From positions 54,578 through 118,577 of the forward strand of contig JAKUCV010001893.1 in the NCBI GenBank assembly GCA_028386065.3: a stretch of DNA of 64,000 nt, in the 5' to 3' direction. The notes beneath the pieces were generated by a model. It was not told where the DNA came from and ran no database searches. It saw only the letters and a list, made by a program, of their open reading frames with translations. Source of the stretch: Turnera subulata. Its lineage: Eukaryota > Streptophyta > Magnoliopsida > Malpighiales > Passifloraceae. This document shows positions 41,373-52,915 of the stretch, piece after piece. Each line of letters opens with the position of its first letter. The stretch's first letter is position 1. Both the position numbers and the translations under genes were made by a program.

Positions 41373-43205
41373 AATAATGTACGTTTTTTGAATATTTATT
41401 TGTTTGTGTCTCTTCTTTTGTTTCTTGTTCTTATTCTTATGGATGCGAGATATGTTGACTTCATTCTGTTTCTAGGTGCCGAGAAAGTTGATGGGCTTAA
41501 AGGCAAGAAAGATACCCTGAATTCCTGGTCCTTTGTACCAGTGTATCACGGTGAGCATATAACTAATATGCCCGTCTTGTGGGCCTTCTTTTTGTATAAT
41601 CTTATAATCTTTGTACGCTTTATATCGTTGTAAACATGCAGTTGAGAAATTTTTTACCATGAATTTGCATAACAAGTGAGCAGATCCAATCGCCTTTCTC
41701 TCTCTCTCTTCCTTTTCGAGATTTAAAATGAAGTCAATGAAATTTACACTTGCATCTCGTAATGACGTGAAGGCTGAAACATGAAGTAGTTAGAGCAAAT
41801 TGTTTTCTTAAATTTGCTTAAATGTTAATTCTCCCTCATCTATAGCATTTGCTCCTTAAGATTGTTTCTGAAGTTGTCCGAACCTCTTTTAACTAGCTAA
41901 GCATCCGATGTCCACTGGTTAGATAACATTAATTAGCTCATATTAAGCAATCCAAGGAGAGAATCACTGTAGCTTCGATGCTGATCAATATTCTACATTT
42001 TCTTGAATCTGGTTAAGGTTTAGGCCGTAGCAAGTTTCTAGGAATGTCTAGTCCTTGCTGCAGCGCATGCCAATTCTGACATGTTGAGTGGTTGCTTCAA
42101 TCACTTTTGCAGCTAGTGTGCTCCTGCTCTGTCGAAGGCCCTATTCAAGGTCAGTGCGGCAAAGCAATCGAAAAAAGACATAGCGGAGTCTTATGCTCTG
42201 TAAGTAAGCTGTCAAAAGTGCCTAGAGATGGGATAGGCCACCAGATCAAAAGTATTGTCATGGTAATAATAGAGAATTAGGTAGAATTATATTCCAAGTA
42301 CAAATTTTAGCAACATTTTCCATTTTGTCCCTACCTGGACTTGAAACAGATGGAATCCGAAAACTTTCGAGACTTCATGGGTGGGTCTCAATGGCCTACA
42401 AGGCCACTACTTCTCTTTTTTATTTGTTCTCGAAAGAGAATGTACTGCTCATTATAGCAGATCAAAATACAATGAGTGTGGAGGATCAATGTTAGACCCC
42501 GCGGGTCCTTAGTTACTACAACTGGCCATAAATTGTCAATAATGGCCGTAGAGTTATTTATGCCATCCGTATGTACATATGATTTTCAATTCAGGAATCA
42601 AGTCTCTTATAGGTTAATTAATCGTCATGGGCCCAAGGAGGGAAACTATAGCTTTGTAGAGTATGAAATTTGTCATCCGCTTAGAATGTATTTATACATC
42701 GAAACGAATTTGAAAACAGAGCACATGTACTGTGTGATTTTGCCAAATTTTCAAAACGAAGATGGGGCGCATCTTGTTCTGACACTGGCGAAATATTAAA
42801 CGGCCGGAGCTAAAAGTTTATGATTTAGGATCTAACAAGCGACCCAAAATTCACGGGACACAAGGAATCGAGCCATTGACAGGCGACAAATGTATGCAAC
42901 AAAGTTCAACCAATCTTTGTCTCCTTCCACAACATGCCAACTTAGATTGCATGATCACCACCGAGCCTTTAGATGCCATGAGACTCGTGGCCCCACTTAA
43001 TGCCCCATAGTCATACCCTTTTTATTGGTTGGAAAACAATACTACTCATACTATTACTTATAAAATGCGACCTTCATAACTCATCAACCTACACTAAAGT
43101 TTCAATGGTGTGATTGCCTACTTTTTTCCCTCAACAAAAGCATGACATCCATAGTCTATTTACTCTCTCCAATAAGTGTGTGACACTGATACGTTGATCA
43201 TTTCA
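41373..43205. other. Intergenic; RUK 3' region and AGP promoter
   Basis: After the RUK stop, a donor-like ATGTACGT and an acceptor-like ttctagGTG at about 41475 could flank a 3' UTR intron, but this is uncertain. The frame at 42476-42799 has no recognisable domain. Confidence 0.35.
43059..43065 (+). promoter_or_regulatory. TATA box of the arabinogalactan-protein gene
   Basis: TATAAAA lies about 140 bases before the start codon at 43206, a normal distance for a plant gene with a leader of about 110 bases. Confidence 0.5.
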
Positions 43206-43604
43206 ATGGCCTCCTCCTTTTGGATTCTGTTAGTATTCATTGCACACTTGATGGTGTTTCCTTTGCTTTCTTCCACTACTCCGATAAATTCATTACCTTC
43301 TACTACTGCTTCAACATCACCAACATTCCCAACGAATTTTCCTCCCCTATCTCCCTTTCAAGAACTATCACCTGAAATTGCTCCCTTATTGCCTTCCCCT
43401 GGGGGTGTGCTGCCTTCTCCCACTGAATCATCCATACCCACCATCCCTTCCAACCCAAGCCCACCGAATCCGGACGAGCTGGCCGTTCCAGGGCCTTATT
43501 CTGCAATTTCACCACTAGGGTTGCTGCCGGCTTCTTCTGCTGAACCTCAACACTTGATAAGCTTGGTCATTGCTTTTGGTTGTTGGTTAGTTCAAGTGCT
43601 CTAA
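43206..43604 (+). CDS. Classical arabinogalactan protein (AGP25/26-like)
   Basis: Single-exon gene for a 132-aa secreted, O-glycosylated cell-surface protein. The Met at 43206 begins a signal peptide (MASSFWILLVFIAHLMVFP). The mature part is rich in Pro, Ser and Thr with SP, TP and AP pairs that would be hydroxylated and glycosylated. The blocks IAPLLPSPGG, PTIPSNPSPPNPDE and PLGLLP resemble the AGP25/26/27 group. The tail (HLISLVIAFGCWLVQVL) is hydrophobic and fits a GPI-anchor signal. An upstream in-frame Met (43176) would spoil the signal peptide, so it was not chosen. Confidence 0.85.
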   Translation: MASSFWILLVFIAHLMVFPLLSSTTPINSLPSTTASTSPTFPTNFPPLSPFQELSPEIAPLLPSPGGVLPSPTESSIPTIPSNPSPPNPDELAVPGPYSAISPLGLLPASSAEPQHLISLVIAFGCWLVQVL

Positions 43605-44571
43605 TAATTGTTAGTTGTTTGTTAACCAACAGATCCGATGAGGACAAAGAAGCTCTAGTTTTCACAGTTGTACGACGTTGTTCATTATTTCTTTTTCTAG
43701 TATATGAATATATAGTGTATGATATGTTGTAAGTTGTTACTCTTCTCTGATAAGTTGACATCCCTGGCTACACCATTGATTGAGGCCACTGTGAGAATTT
43801 AGATTATGTTGCATTCTCTGTACTGTAGTATACATGTGTAGATCTTCCTGTCTTCATGAGAAGCCAATATGAATAGGATGGTTCTTGCCTTCATGATTGT
43901 GCTCCTGCACTGAAGTACCATTTGGTGTCTTCTTCTCCAGGACACAGGATGGGCACATGGTCTGATCGGTATCAGACTATCAGTATGGGGAAAAACTATT
44001 TCTATGCGAAATACATGTGACAGAAAAAGAGAGATGGGAAGCAAGCAACAACTAAACCATTTCTTTAAAAAATCCTTCACATGTCCGGCAATCATGCCTT
44101 ATTTAATAATGATTTTAGCTATTACTGTTGTATTTCCTTTTTTCTTTGTGTTATCATGAGTCATCACTCCTCGCCTTTTTTTTTTTTTTTCCAGTGGTCA
44201 AAAGAACAGTTTTTCAAGGTGAAACTACTATAGCCTTTTTATCAACTGCATTTTTTGGTCATGGAAAAACTAACTATCCTATGAAGTTGTGTTGTTGAAT
44301 ATAGACATGCTATTAAGTCCAAAAACCATGAAACGATGGGCGGAAGCAATGATCGAAAGAGCAGAGAGCACTCATCTTCACCAAGAACCAAGATAAGTTA
44401 AGCTAAGAAGACACTAATTGGTCCACAAGGAAAAGAAAAAAAGAAACTAAAGAGTAAACCAGGCACGTTTATAATAGAGAACAAAAACTGATGACTTGAG
44501 ATTGGAAACACGAAGAACACAACTAAAGTTCAGACTGAAATACATCCAAGCGGTTTTAATATATAACAGCT

Positions 44572-44681
44572 TTAAGCATTCTTCTTCTTAACGAGCTCTT
44601 CAATAAGATCTGCTGCATCTTGAACTGTGGTGATACTCTGAGCGCTTTCTTCCTCCACACTGATCTCAAATTCTTCCTCAA
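44572..44681 (-). pseudogene. ACP last-exon remnant
   Basis: Minus strand: the last 36 or so codons of a chloroplast acyl carrier protein (from [16 protein letters not shown] through [11 protein letters not shown] and the stop). It stops abruptly at 44681, where sequence upstream of the intact paralogue's gene joins. The phosphopantetheine serine, transit peptide and promoter are missing, so it cannot make a working carrier. Confidence 0.85.
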
Positions 44682-45776
44682 GTTGTATAAATGAGAGTCA
44701 CTCGCCCATCCACATAAAATCAAAGTATTCTTGGATGACAGTACAAGAAATAAGTAGTTTTTGTGAGTTTAAAATTTTCATTAGGTCAATAAAACATGTA
44801 TTTAAGTATAGTTGTTATGCTATTTTATTAATTACATTATCAAATTTAGATATCATTAAATCGGTTAATAGTTTTAAGCATCGTTCTTGTGAATTGACAA
44901 GAGTCTAACATGCTATTTAAGTGAGTTGACTAGTAGGTAGGTATTATACACAATTAGTTAATCAAATAGAATAATATGATCCCGACCCACGGCCAAAAAT
45001 AAGAGAAGCTTTTAACTGATTTTGGTTTTTTTTTTTTCCAGTTTTTCTTTTGGTAAGTAAGAATTTAGGTCGAGGGAGACTCCCTCAGTCCAGTGGTGGC
45101 CAGGGTCAGGGCAAATCGAAGAAACGGAAAACCCAATTAACAACTTGCAAATATACACAGGTTATATAATCCGTCGAGTCTGGAAGAGATCGAGTTTTGT
45201 TTATTTTTCGTTTTCTTGGATCACTTTTGGGCCACGTTTCTTAAACAACTTGGAAAGGTATTAGGCCCACTGTGAATAGAATTTATCTTTGTTTTTGTAA
45301 AGGATTCTTGGGCCACGTCTTGCAAACAACTTCGCGAATTTACTGGGTATAACCCAAAGGCTTGTTGATCCGAGGAACGAGAGCGATGATCATTCAGCGA
45401 AAGTGACTTTGGTGAAGTTAGTATTAGTATTCTTTTCTTCTTTCACAATTCACGTATTCTCCGTCACCAAGACTTATTTTCTAAACCTTATTTCAAAAGA
45501 TTTTATGAAAATTAGTTCATGAAATCTTTTCTAATATAGTCTGCAAACCATAAGGCATTGTGGGTGAATTTCGCTAACATTACTTTGCCCAGTTGTAGAG
45601 CTAAAGAAATTCTTTCAACTTTTTCCATGTAAAAAAATTAACAATTTAATTATAGAATATTGCGGTGAGTATAAGCTTGTTTTTCACCACCGCCGAAGTG
45701 TTTGTATATATATCTCTAGTTGTTGACTTTTACTTTTTGCTTATGGTCTTTTGTTTTGTGAGATAAGATAAGAGTC

Positions 45777-46553
45777 ATGACAACTGAGCTTTTGGAAATT
45801 TATCCTCCCGAACTCAAGTTTGCATGCATGCAAGTATTTTGCTTGTGTTCTGTTAACTTGTTTATATTTTGATCTTTTTCGTCTTTCTACAAACTATGTT
45901 ACTTAAAGCTAATATCTGCATATATATTGTGTGCATATAGTTGAGTTGAGGAAACAGAGCTCGTGTTCAAGTGATCTGATCAACGAAGTCTCGAGGTTGC
46001 GCACTTGGTCTTCCACCACGCCGAGACGATTATGCGCCACCATATATCTTGTCTCCGATCGGCCGGCTGCGCTACCAATTGTTATGATTCAAGCTAAGAA
46101 TCGAGAGTTTTAGAGAAGAGATTAAGAAGAATTTGGTGAATGAAATTGAAGAAAAGAGAAGAATAGAGTCAGAGAAATTCAATAGTAAAAGGAGAGAGTC
46201 TTTGGCAACCAATCGGTTATTTTCCATTACCTTTTTCTTCTATACATTCTATCTATATATCTACTTAACAACAATCTCTTACAATCCCCCCAATAGACAC
46301 GCCACTCATCCAATCATAAACGACCCGTATCCTAAGAGTGATTGATGCGTCACTCACTAAAGGTCATAACCGTGAAAGGCAAAAAAATCGAAGAAGCTTG
46401 ATTATTTTGGCCTAGAGGATATTCTTGGGTAGATATTTAGCTAATCGATGTCTTGGTAAAAATTTATTTGTACTTGAAGACAACATCTCCAAGAAACTAT
46501 ATTGTGCGGCCATGGACATTCTCAAGCCCAAGGAAACTTGTGATTTAACATGT
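45777..46553 (+). pseudogene. Broken start of a VAP27-like gene
   Basis: Exon 1 (ATG at 45777, MTTELLEIYPPELKF) has its donor changed from catGTAAGTA to catgcatgcaagta. Exon 2 (from 45941) is cut after about 45 bases by inserted sequence. In exon 3 (about 46473-46553) the acceptor cag has become tac. No later exons follow; sequence jumps to the 3' flank of the paralogue. Compare with the intact gene at 58535. Confidence 0.85.
45985..46350 (-). mobile_element. LTR-retroelement fragment inserted in the VAP pseudogene
   Basis: On the minus strand an LTR-like end (..aatcataaca, at about 46080) is followed by attggtagcgcagccgg, in the position of a primer-binding site. An ATG at 46043 then opens a short gag-like frame (MVAHNRLGVVEDQVRNLETS) that is cut at 45985. 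This is the layout of a Ty3/gypsy element start. The LTR probably spans about 46080-46346. Confidence 0.5.
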
Positions 46554-46758
46554 AAACCCTTGAACCCCCCTAAGTGAAAAGTTTCTGAATTATGTGGTTG
46601 TAACATGCTGCATTACCATGATTTTTTGAAAAATGAGAAAGAAAGAAAACTTGGATGTTGGTTTTGTTTCACTAGGTCAACTCTGTCGAAATCACAGTTT
46701 TTTTTTTGTCAACAGTCAGTTACTCATTAGTAATACTCGTATATATTGATTAATATCC

Positions 46759-46776
46759 AATGAATCACTAAAATCT
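46759..46776. repeat. Left target-site duplication of the LINE
   Basis: AATGAATCACTAAAATCT, identical over 18 bases to 52898-52915. The unoccupied site is seen once at 63186-63203. Confidence 0.9.
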
Positions 46777-46865
46777 AAAATAAGAAGAAGAAGAAGAATG
46801 AGAAAGAAACAATAAAGCTATAGAGAGAAAAAAAAAAAAACACCGAGAGAAAACGATCTGGGTTC

Positions 46866-48677
46866 ATGACCCCCAACAAATTCAAGCGCCCAGGACCAAG
46901 CCTTGAGAGCTTGGACACAGGCCCCACGGGAGATGATGATCGAACAACAAAGAAAGTGAAACTCAAAGAGAATGGCAACCAAGATCTAGATAACCAGGAT
47001 GTTCCCATGGATGAGAATCACCTTTCCTACAGAGACATGCTTGCCTTTGGATCTACTCATACAGGAGGTGCAGATGCGTGGATTGAGGAGGAAGCTGTGG
47101 AGTATGAGGACGGTGATATCACGGTGGTCGAAGGTCCCAATGGACCTGAAGTTGAACTTTCCGAAGCTTTCAAACGCCGGCTGGATAAGCCGTGGGAGAA
47201 GGCCATTGTCATCAAGCTACTGGGAAGGCAAATTGGCTATAAGGTCCTTCAAACTAAGCTCCAATCCATTTGGCGTACTTTTGGTCCATACAGGATCATA
47301 GATTTGGAGAATAATTTCTTCATCGTCCGGTTTCGAGACAGATCCGACTACCTGCAAGTTTTGTGTAACGGTCCATGGGCCATCTTTGGCCATGCCTTGA
47401 GTATCTAGCCCTGGTCTTCCACCTTTCGAGCCTCTTCAGGCACAATTGACAAGGCAGTGGTATGGGTGAGATTCCCTGAGTTGAGTGTAAACATATACCA
47501 TCCAAGAATCCTTAAAACATTGGGGGATTTAGTGGGGGCAACGGTGAGAATTGACATTAAAACAGAGAACACGGAAAGGGGGAAGTATGCGCGAGTGGCG
47601 GTTGCTGTGGATTTGGACAAGCCACTAAAGGGCACTGTTCGACTTGATGGGGAGGTGGTAAAAGTTAGTTATGAGGGGTTACCCCCGATCTGCTACTCCT
47701 GCGGACGAATCAGCCACTCAACTTTCCAATGTCCGGTGCGAATGGGCAACACAGACACGACTCCCGTCCAGCCTCCAGGGGGTGCGATGGAAGCCCCAGA
47801 TCCCTCTGCCCTAGACACACACCCAAAACCAACCAACCGGCAGCCTTCAGTGGACGGGGAACTTGGAGTATGGATGAATGTACAAGCACGACCTCGAAGA
47901 TACATCAAGAAACCAGTAGAGAGTTCCATCGAGAGCGGTCCAAATCCGGCCAACCCTTCAATGAAAAAAAAATATCAGTCTCTATTCCAAGAAGATGATG
48001 CTCCGACGACCGTGCTTGAAAACCCTAGTGCCCAACCACAACCCATGTTTCAAGCCCCATATAAACCCACCCCTTCCGCTAGGCCCAACAAAGGTAAAAC
48101 ACCTGCTAAACGACCCCAATCAGTGTCAACCAAAACGGTCAGTGGCCCTCCTACTCGCCCACCCCTAAATGACATCTCTAATTACCCAGTCTTTACATCA
48201 GGCCCAGGGCAAACTTCTAAGTCCCAACCCAGACTAACTAAATCTTCCAAAAATAGCCCCCCCCGCAGATAACCGTCAAGGCCAAGGCCCCCCCCCCCCC
48301 CAACTAAGAAAATCGCTTCTCGTAAGGGAGCACCAAAGTCCCATACTGTGGTCATCCTAGAGGAAGATCAACATCAATCAGTAGTTCCTAGCCGGGATCA
48401 GCTAGCCGGGGACACTACTCACTATCCTTCCCCCTATCCTCCTCCACCTCCACCACTGGATACTTCATTATCCCCAAAGCCCCTGGACCCAACTGAACCA
48501 GAGGTTCAGATGAATGCAAGACCTTCCGAAAGTGGAGAGGTAGCGCAGGCCGTTCCATCTTTGCCTGAGGATGAGTCAGCACACAAAACTTCTCCAATGG
48601 ATGTGATGTTTCAGGAATCAGATTCGATGATGGAAGATGTTGTTCCCCCAACACTATCCACCCCGACTCTGAATTGA
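46866..48677 (+). pseudogene. LINE ORF1 (DUF4283 / zinc-knuckle protein)
   Basis: Nucleic-acid-binding gag-like protein. The DUF4283-type region (DKPWEKAIVIKLLGRQIGY ... VRFRDRSDYLQVLCNGPW) is followed by a knuckle CYSCGRISHSTFQC and a Pro/Ser-rich tail. One frame runs through the whole stretch but is broken by TAG at 47406-47408 (normally Gln before PW) and TAA at 48270-48272. A run of about 15 C lies just after the second stop. Confidence 0.85.
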
Positions 48678-48736
48678 CTAGACTCTGGTCTTTGTTGCTG
48701 TACAGTCTCATGCCCTTCTTTCCATTAATATTTTTT

Positions 48737-51700
48737 ATGCTATCAATTATCTCTTGGAACTGCCAGGGTGCTGGCAAACCTCAATTTTATTGCAGAATAA
48801 AGGAGTTGCAAAGGGAATATAAACCTACTGTGGTGATAGTGGTTGAACCAAGAATCAGTGGTGCAAGGGCAAACCGGGTGATCAGAAAGTTGGGTTTCAC
48901 TCACTCACACCGGGTTGATGCTCGTGGTTTTGCTGGAGGAGTTTGGGTGTTATGGAATGAACGAGTTACCTCAGTGTTAGTCCTGCATTGTCACACCCAG
49001 TTTATCCACATGAAGGTCAACTTCCAGGGACTCTCTTTTCTACTTACTGCTGTCTACGGCAGCCCTCAAGAACAGTAGAGGAGATTCCTTTGGCGCAATA
49101 TTGAAGCCCTGGCAACACAGATTACTGAACCGTGGATACTGGCTGGCGATTTTAATGCCATCTTGACCGGTGATGAGAGACAAGACCGTTGGAGGAGGAA
49201 TGGAGTGGGCAATCAACAATTTCTGAATTGTGTTAATGATGCACAACTTATAGATTTGGGTTTTGCTGGTCCCAAATTCACCTGGCGCAGAAACGGAGAT
49301 CAAGCTCGGCTGGATCGAATGCTTGGCAACGTACACTGGCTGAACTCCTTTACAGCGGCTTCGATAATTCATCTCCCATTTCTTAGTTCAGACCATCGCC
49401 CGATATTGCTTAGGTTGCAGGACCTTCATCCTGCTATTCCAAAGCAGAGGGCCTTCAGATTCCAGGCTGCCGGGACTTTGCACCCTGACTTTACATCTTT
49501 TGTGGCTGCGAATTGGAACATAACCGCGGGTGCTGTTAGGGAATCGCAGGAATTTACCGAGAAAGTCAAAACCTGGAACTGCCAGGTCTTTGGGAATATT
49601 CACAAGAAGAAGAGAGTGTTGCTGGCCAGAATTGATGGGATCCAATGATATCTGGAGAGGCAACCCTCCACCTTCCTAACCAACCTCGAGTTGGAGCTTA
49701 GACTCGAGTTGGAAAGCGTGTTAATGCAGGAGGAAGTCCTATGGCAGCAAAAATCCCGCCATAAATGGATTAAATCTGGGGACTGTAATACATCTTTTTT
49801 CCACACGTCAGCCTCTATTAAGCAGAAAAAACACCGAGTTGATGCGCTTAAGGATACAAGCAACCAGTGGCAGCAGGATCCTAGAATAGTCGAGCAAATG
49901 GCAACAGACTTCTTCAAAGACTTGTTCACTGAGGATGCTCCCTCCCCAAGTAGAGAGTTCATACGTGGAGGTTTTCCTCTATTATCGACTGAAGTTATTT
50001 CGATGCTAACGGCTCCTGTAGAGGCGGAGGAAGTGAAAGCTAGTATGTTTCAGATGGGACCAATGAAGTCGCCAGGCCCCGACGGGCTCAACCCTCTCTT
50101 TTTCCAATCGCAATGGGCGACGGTGGGGGGGAGTGTGGTGGGGCTGGTGAAGGGAGTGCTTGACGATGGGTGCTGGGAAGCTGGCATCAATGAAACCTTT
50201 ATTGCTCTAATCCCTAAAGTGGACAGACCAGAATATATGAAGCACTTTCGACCGATAGGACTCTGTAATGTCCTGTATAAGGTTATTACCAAAACCATTG
50301 TCAATCGGATCAAGCCTTTTCTCTCGGATATTGTTGCCCAAACTCAATGCAGCTTCGTCCCGGGTAGACAAATTTCAGATAACATTGTGGTGGTGCAAGA
50401 AGCGGTGCACACGATGAGGAAGAAAAAAGGCGAACAGGGGTTTATGGCAATTAAAATTGACCTAGAGAAAGCTTACGATAGGCTGAAGTGGAGCTTCATC
50501 AAGGATACTCTCCAAGATGTCGGCCTTCCCGAGAAACTAGTTGAGGTGATCATGCAGTATATTACCACCCCATCGCTCCAGGTTCTATGGAATGGTTCCC
50601 CCTCAGAATCTTTCAAACCCTCCCGAGGCATTCGTCAGGGGGACCCCCTTTCTCCGTACATTTTTGTTCTGTGCATGGAGAGACTGGGTCACCTTATTCA
50701 ATATGCCGTAGATAGGGATTTATGGGCTCCAATCAGATTAAGTAGGAATGGACCGCCCCTCTCACATATCTTCTTCGCCGATGACCTCGTCATCTTTGCG
50801 GAAGCATCCCTAAGCCAGGTTGACATCATTTCACAATGCCTCCGTCTTTTCTGTGAAGCATCCGGTCAAAGAGTGAGCAACGATAAAACAAGGATATTTT
50901 GTTCCAAAAATGTTGACCGTGGGCTTGCAAGAAGGATTAGTGATGGTTTTGGATTCCAATTGACATCCAACTTAGAGAAATATCTGGGGGTCCCGGTGAT
51001 ACATGGCCGGGTCGTGAAGGAGACTTATAGGCATATCATCAATAAAGCTCAAAGGAGACTATCCGGTTGGAAGGCAAACAAGCTCTCTCTTGCAGGGAGA
51101 GTTACTCTTGCCAAAGCAGTCATTGCTGCCCTCCCGGTGTACACTATGCAAACCGTATGGCTACCCCGAACACTCTGTGATAAACTTGATAGCATTTGCA
51201 GACAATTCATTTGGGGTTCTAGTGGCGCTGAGCGTAAGTGTCATCTTGTGAAGTGGGATACCTTTTGCCAACCTAAGGAGAATGGAGGCCTTGGTTTAAA
51301 ACTCACAAGAGCATCAAACGAAGCTGCCATTATGAAGTTAGCTTGGAGAATTATTGAGAATCCGGGCGCACTGTGGGTCCAGACTCTTAAGGGTAAATAT
51401 TTCAGCGAGGTGGCTGGTCTACCGGATACTGTTAACCCGAATAATGCCTCGAGCACTTGGAGGGCCATTTGTAAGGTTTGGCCTAAGATAGTGGACTCCG
51501 TTGCATGGTATGTTGGAAATGGATCCACCATTAGATTTTGGATAGACCAATGGATTGATATCGAAGGTTGTTTGCTTGATTATGTGATAACCCCTGTCCC
51601 AGCGAACCAAAGGTTAGCGGTGGTGGCGGATTACGTCAATGAGGATGGTCTGTGGGATTGGGGAAGGATCCAAACCTTCCTACCACCAGGGTGGTATGCA

Positions 51701-52848
51701 ACTTGTTGTGGGCTCAACCTCCACCATCGGACAGGAGGGGGGAAGATCGAGTAAAATGGAGGCATGATGTTAAGGGTACCTTTTCGGTAAATGGGGCTTA
51801 TGCACATCTTACTAGGGACACCTGGCATGCAGCAGATAAGATTTGGAAGAGTATCTGGGGCTGGAAGGGTCCTCTGCGAGTGTGTTCTTTCCTCTGGTTG
51901 GCCTGTCATAATCGGTTACTCACCAATCACACTCGATTTAGTCGGCACATGTCCGATAATCCTATTTGTCCAAGATGTGAAACAGGCGAAGAATCAGTCC
52001 TGCATGCGCTACGAGATTGTATCTTTGCAAAGGAAATATGGGTTGAATTAGTAGAAAATGAAGATGTTGACGAGTTCTTTGAATGTCATTTGCAGGAATG
52101 GCTTTTAAAGAATCTGGAGTCGAAACACAGGAAATATAAGGACCTCCCATGGGATACTGTCTTTGGAGTGACTTGTTGGAAACTCTGGACCTGGAGGTGC
52201 AGTACTGTGTTTGGGGATGAGGAGGTAATTCCTCGTAACCCGGTTAGAGCCATACTCTTTACGGTGCAGGAATGTTGGCAGAGCATCTTGAGGAAGGATG
52301 GGAAGTGCCATTTCGAAGGGGGCGAGTCCAATAAACCACATTGGATCTTACCAGAGCTGGGGTGGTGGAAACTTAATGTTTCTGGACACACCCAGCAGCC
52401 AGGTAACATAGCTCTTGCAGGAGGCCTTCTTAGAGGGCGGGATGGTGCTTGGTGCTCTGGGTTTTCCTTCAATATTGGCTCATGCCCCACTATCAAGGCG
52501 GAGCTCCATGCAATACTTACTGGACTTCGTTTAGCATGGGCAAGGGGCTACTCGCATGTGATCTTGGAGTCGAATTCCCAGGCGGCTTTGAACTGGCTGC
52601 AGTTGTCTCTTGACCAGGATCTAGATTTGGACAGTATTATTTGGGAGATTAAAGCCCTTTTGTACAAACCTTAGGCTGTGAAAATACAGTTTGTTCATAA
52701 AGATGTTAATGCTTGTGCCCTTTACTTAGCAAACCTAGCATGTCACCACAGGTTAGGGATAACTATCTTTGCGCAACCACCTGCTGGTCTTTTACCTTTA
52801 CTTAAGGAAAATGTGCAGGCCGTGGGTATATCCAGGTCTCCTTTGTAA
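48737..52848 (+). pseudogene. LINE ORF2 (endonuclease, reverse transcriptase, RNase H-like)
   Basis: The endonuclease starts at the Met at 48737 (LSIISWNCQGAGKP; VVEPR; ILAGDFNAIL; SSDHRPI). The reverse transcriptase shows PGPDGLNPLFFQ, FVPGRQISDN, IDLEKAYDRLKW, GIRQGDPLSPYIF and the catalytic FADDLVIF. A zinc-binding region follows (CPRCETGEESVLHALRDC), then an RNase H-like domain (LNVSGH, KAELHAILTGL, LESNSQAAL). Breaks: TAG 49076-49078, TGA 49646-49648, a one-base deletion in the G run near 51691, and TAG 52672-52674. In the RNase H-like domain two usual catalytic Asp positions read Ser (NVSG) and Asn (ESNS). Confidence 0.9.
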
Positions 52849-52897
52849 TCGCAGTTTGATGTTTTGAATATATAATACACCATTCAGACCAAAAAAA

Positions 52898-52915
52898 AAT
52901 GAATCACTAAAATCT
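52898..52915. repeat. Right target-site duplication of the LINE
   Basis: 18-base identical partner of 46759-46776, directly after the poly(A) tail. Confidence 0.9.

Larger units (their letters stand above)
44248..46776. repeat. Left copy of a tandem segmental duplication
   Basis: 44248-44681 matches 54641-55079. 44682-45984 matches about 56816-58735. About 46350-46690 matches 58765-59080, and 46700-46776 matches about 63125-63203. The copies are similar enough to follow by eye over most of their length. The left copy lacks about 1.7 kb (ACP exons 1-3) and about 4 kb (most of the VAP gene) and carries two insertions, so it is the decayed copy. Confidence 0.8.
46777..52897 (+). mobile_element. 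Near full-length L1-type LINE, inactive
   Basis: A 6.1-kb non-LTR retrotransposon with a purine-rich leader, an ORF1 with a CCHC knuckle, an ORF2 with endonuclease, reverse transcriptase, zinc-binding region and RNase H-like domain, a short 3' UTR and a short poly(A) tail (52891-52899, merging with the duplication). The perfect 18-bp target duplication shows it arrived by target-primed reverse transcription. Five nonsense codons and one frameshift make it inactive. Confidence 0.95.

Noticed and set aside
42476..42799. 107-codon frame
   Set aside because: No recognisable family, no neighbouring splice signals joining it to a longer gene; treated as chance.
48288..48302. Frameshift in LINE ORF1 at the C run
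   Set aside because: The frame on both sides of the run is the same; the breaks in ORF1 are two stop codons, not this run.
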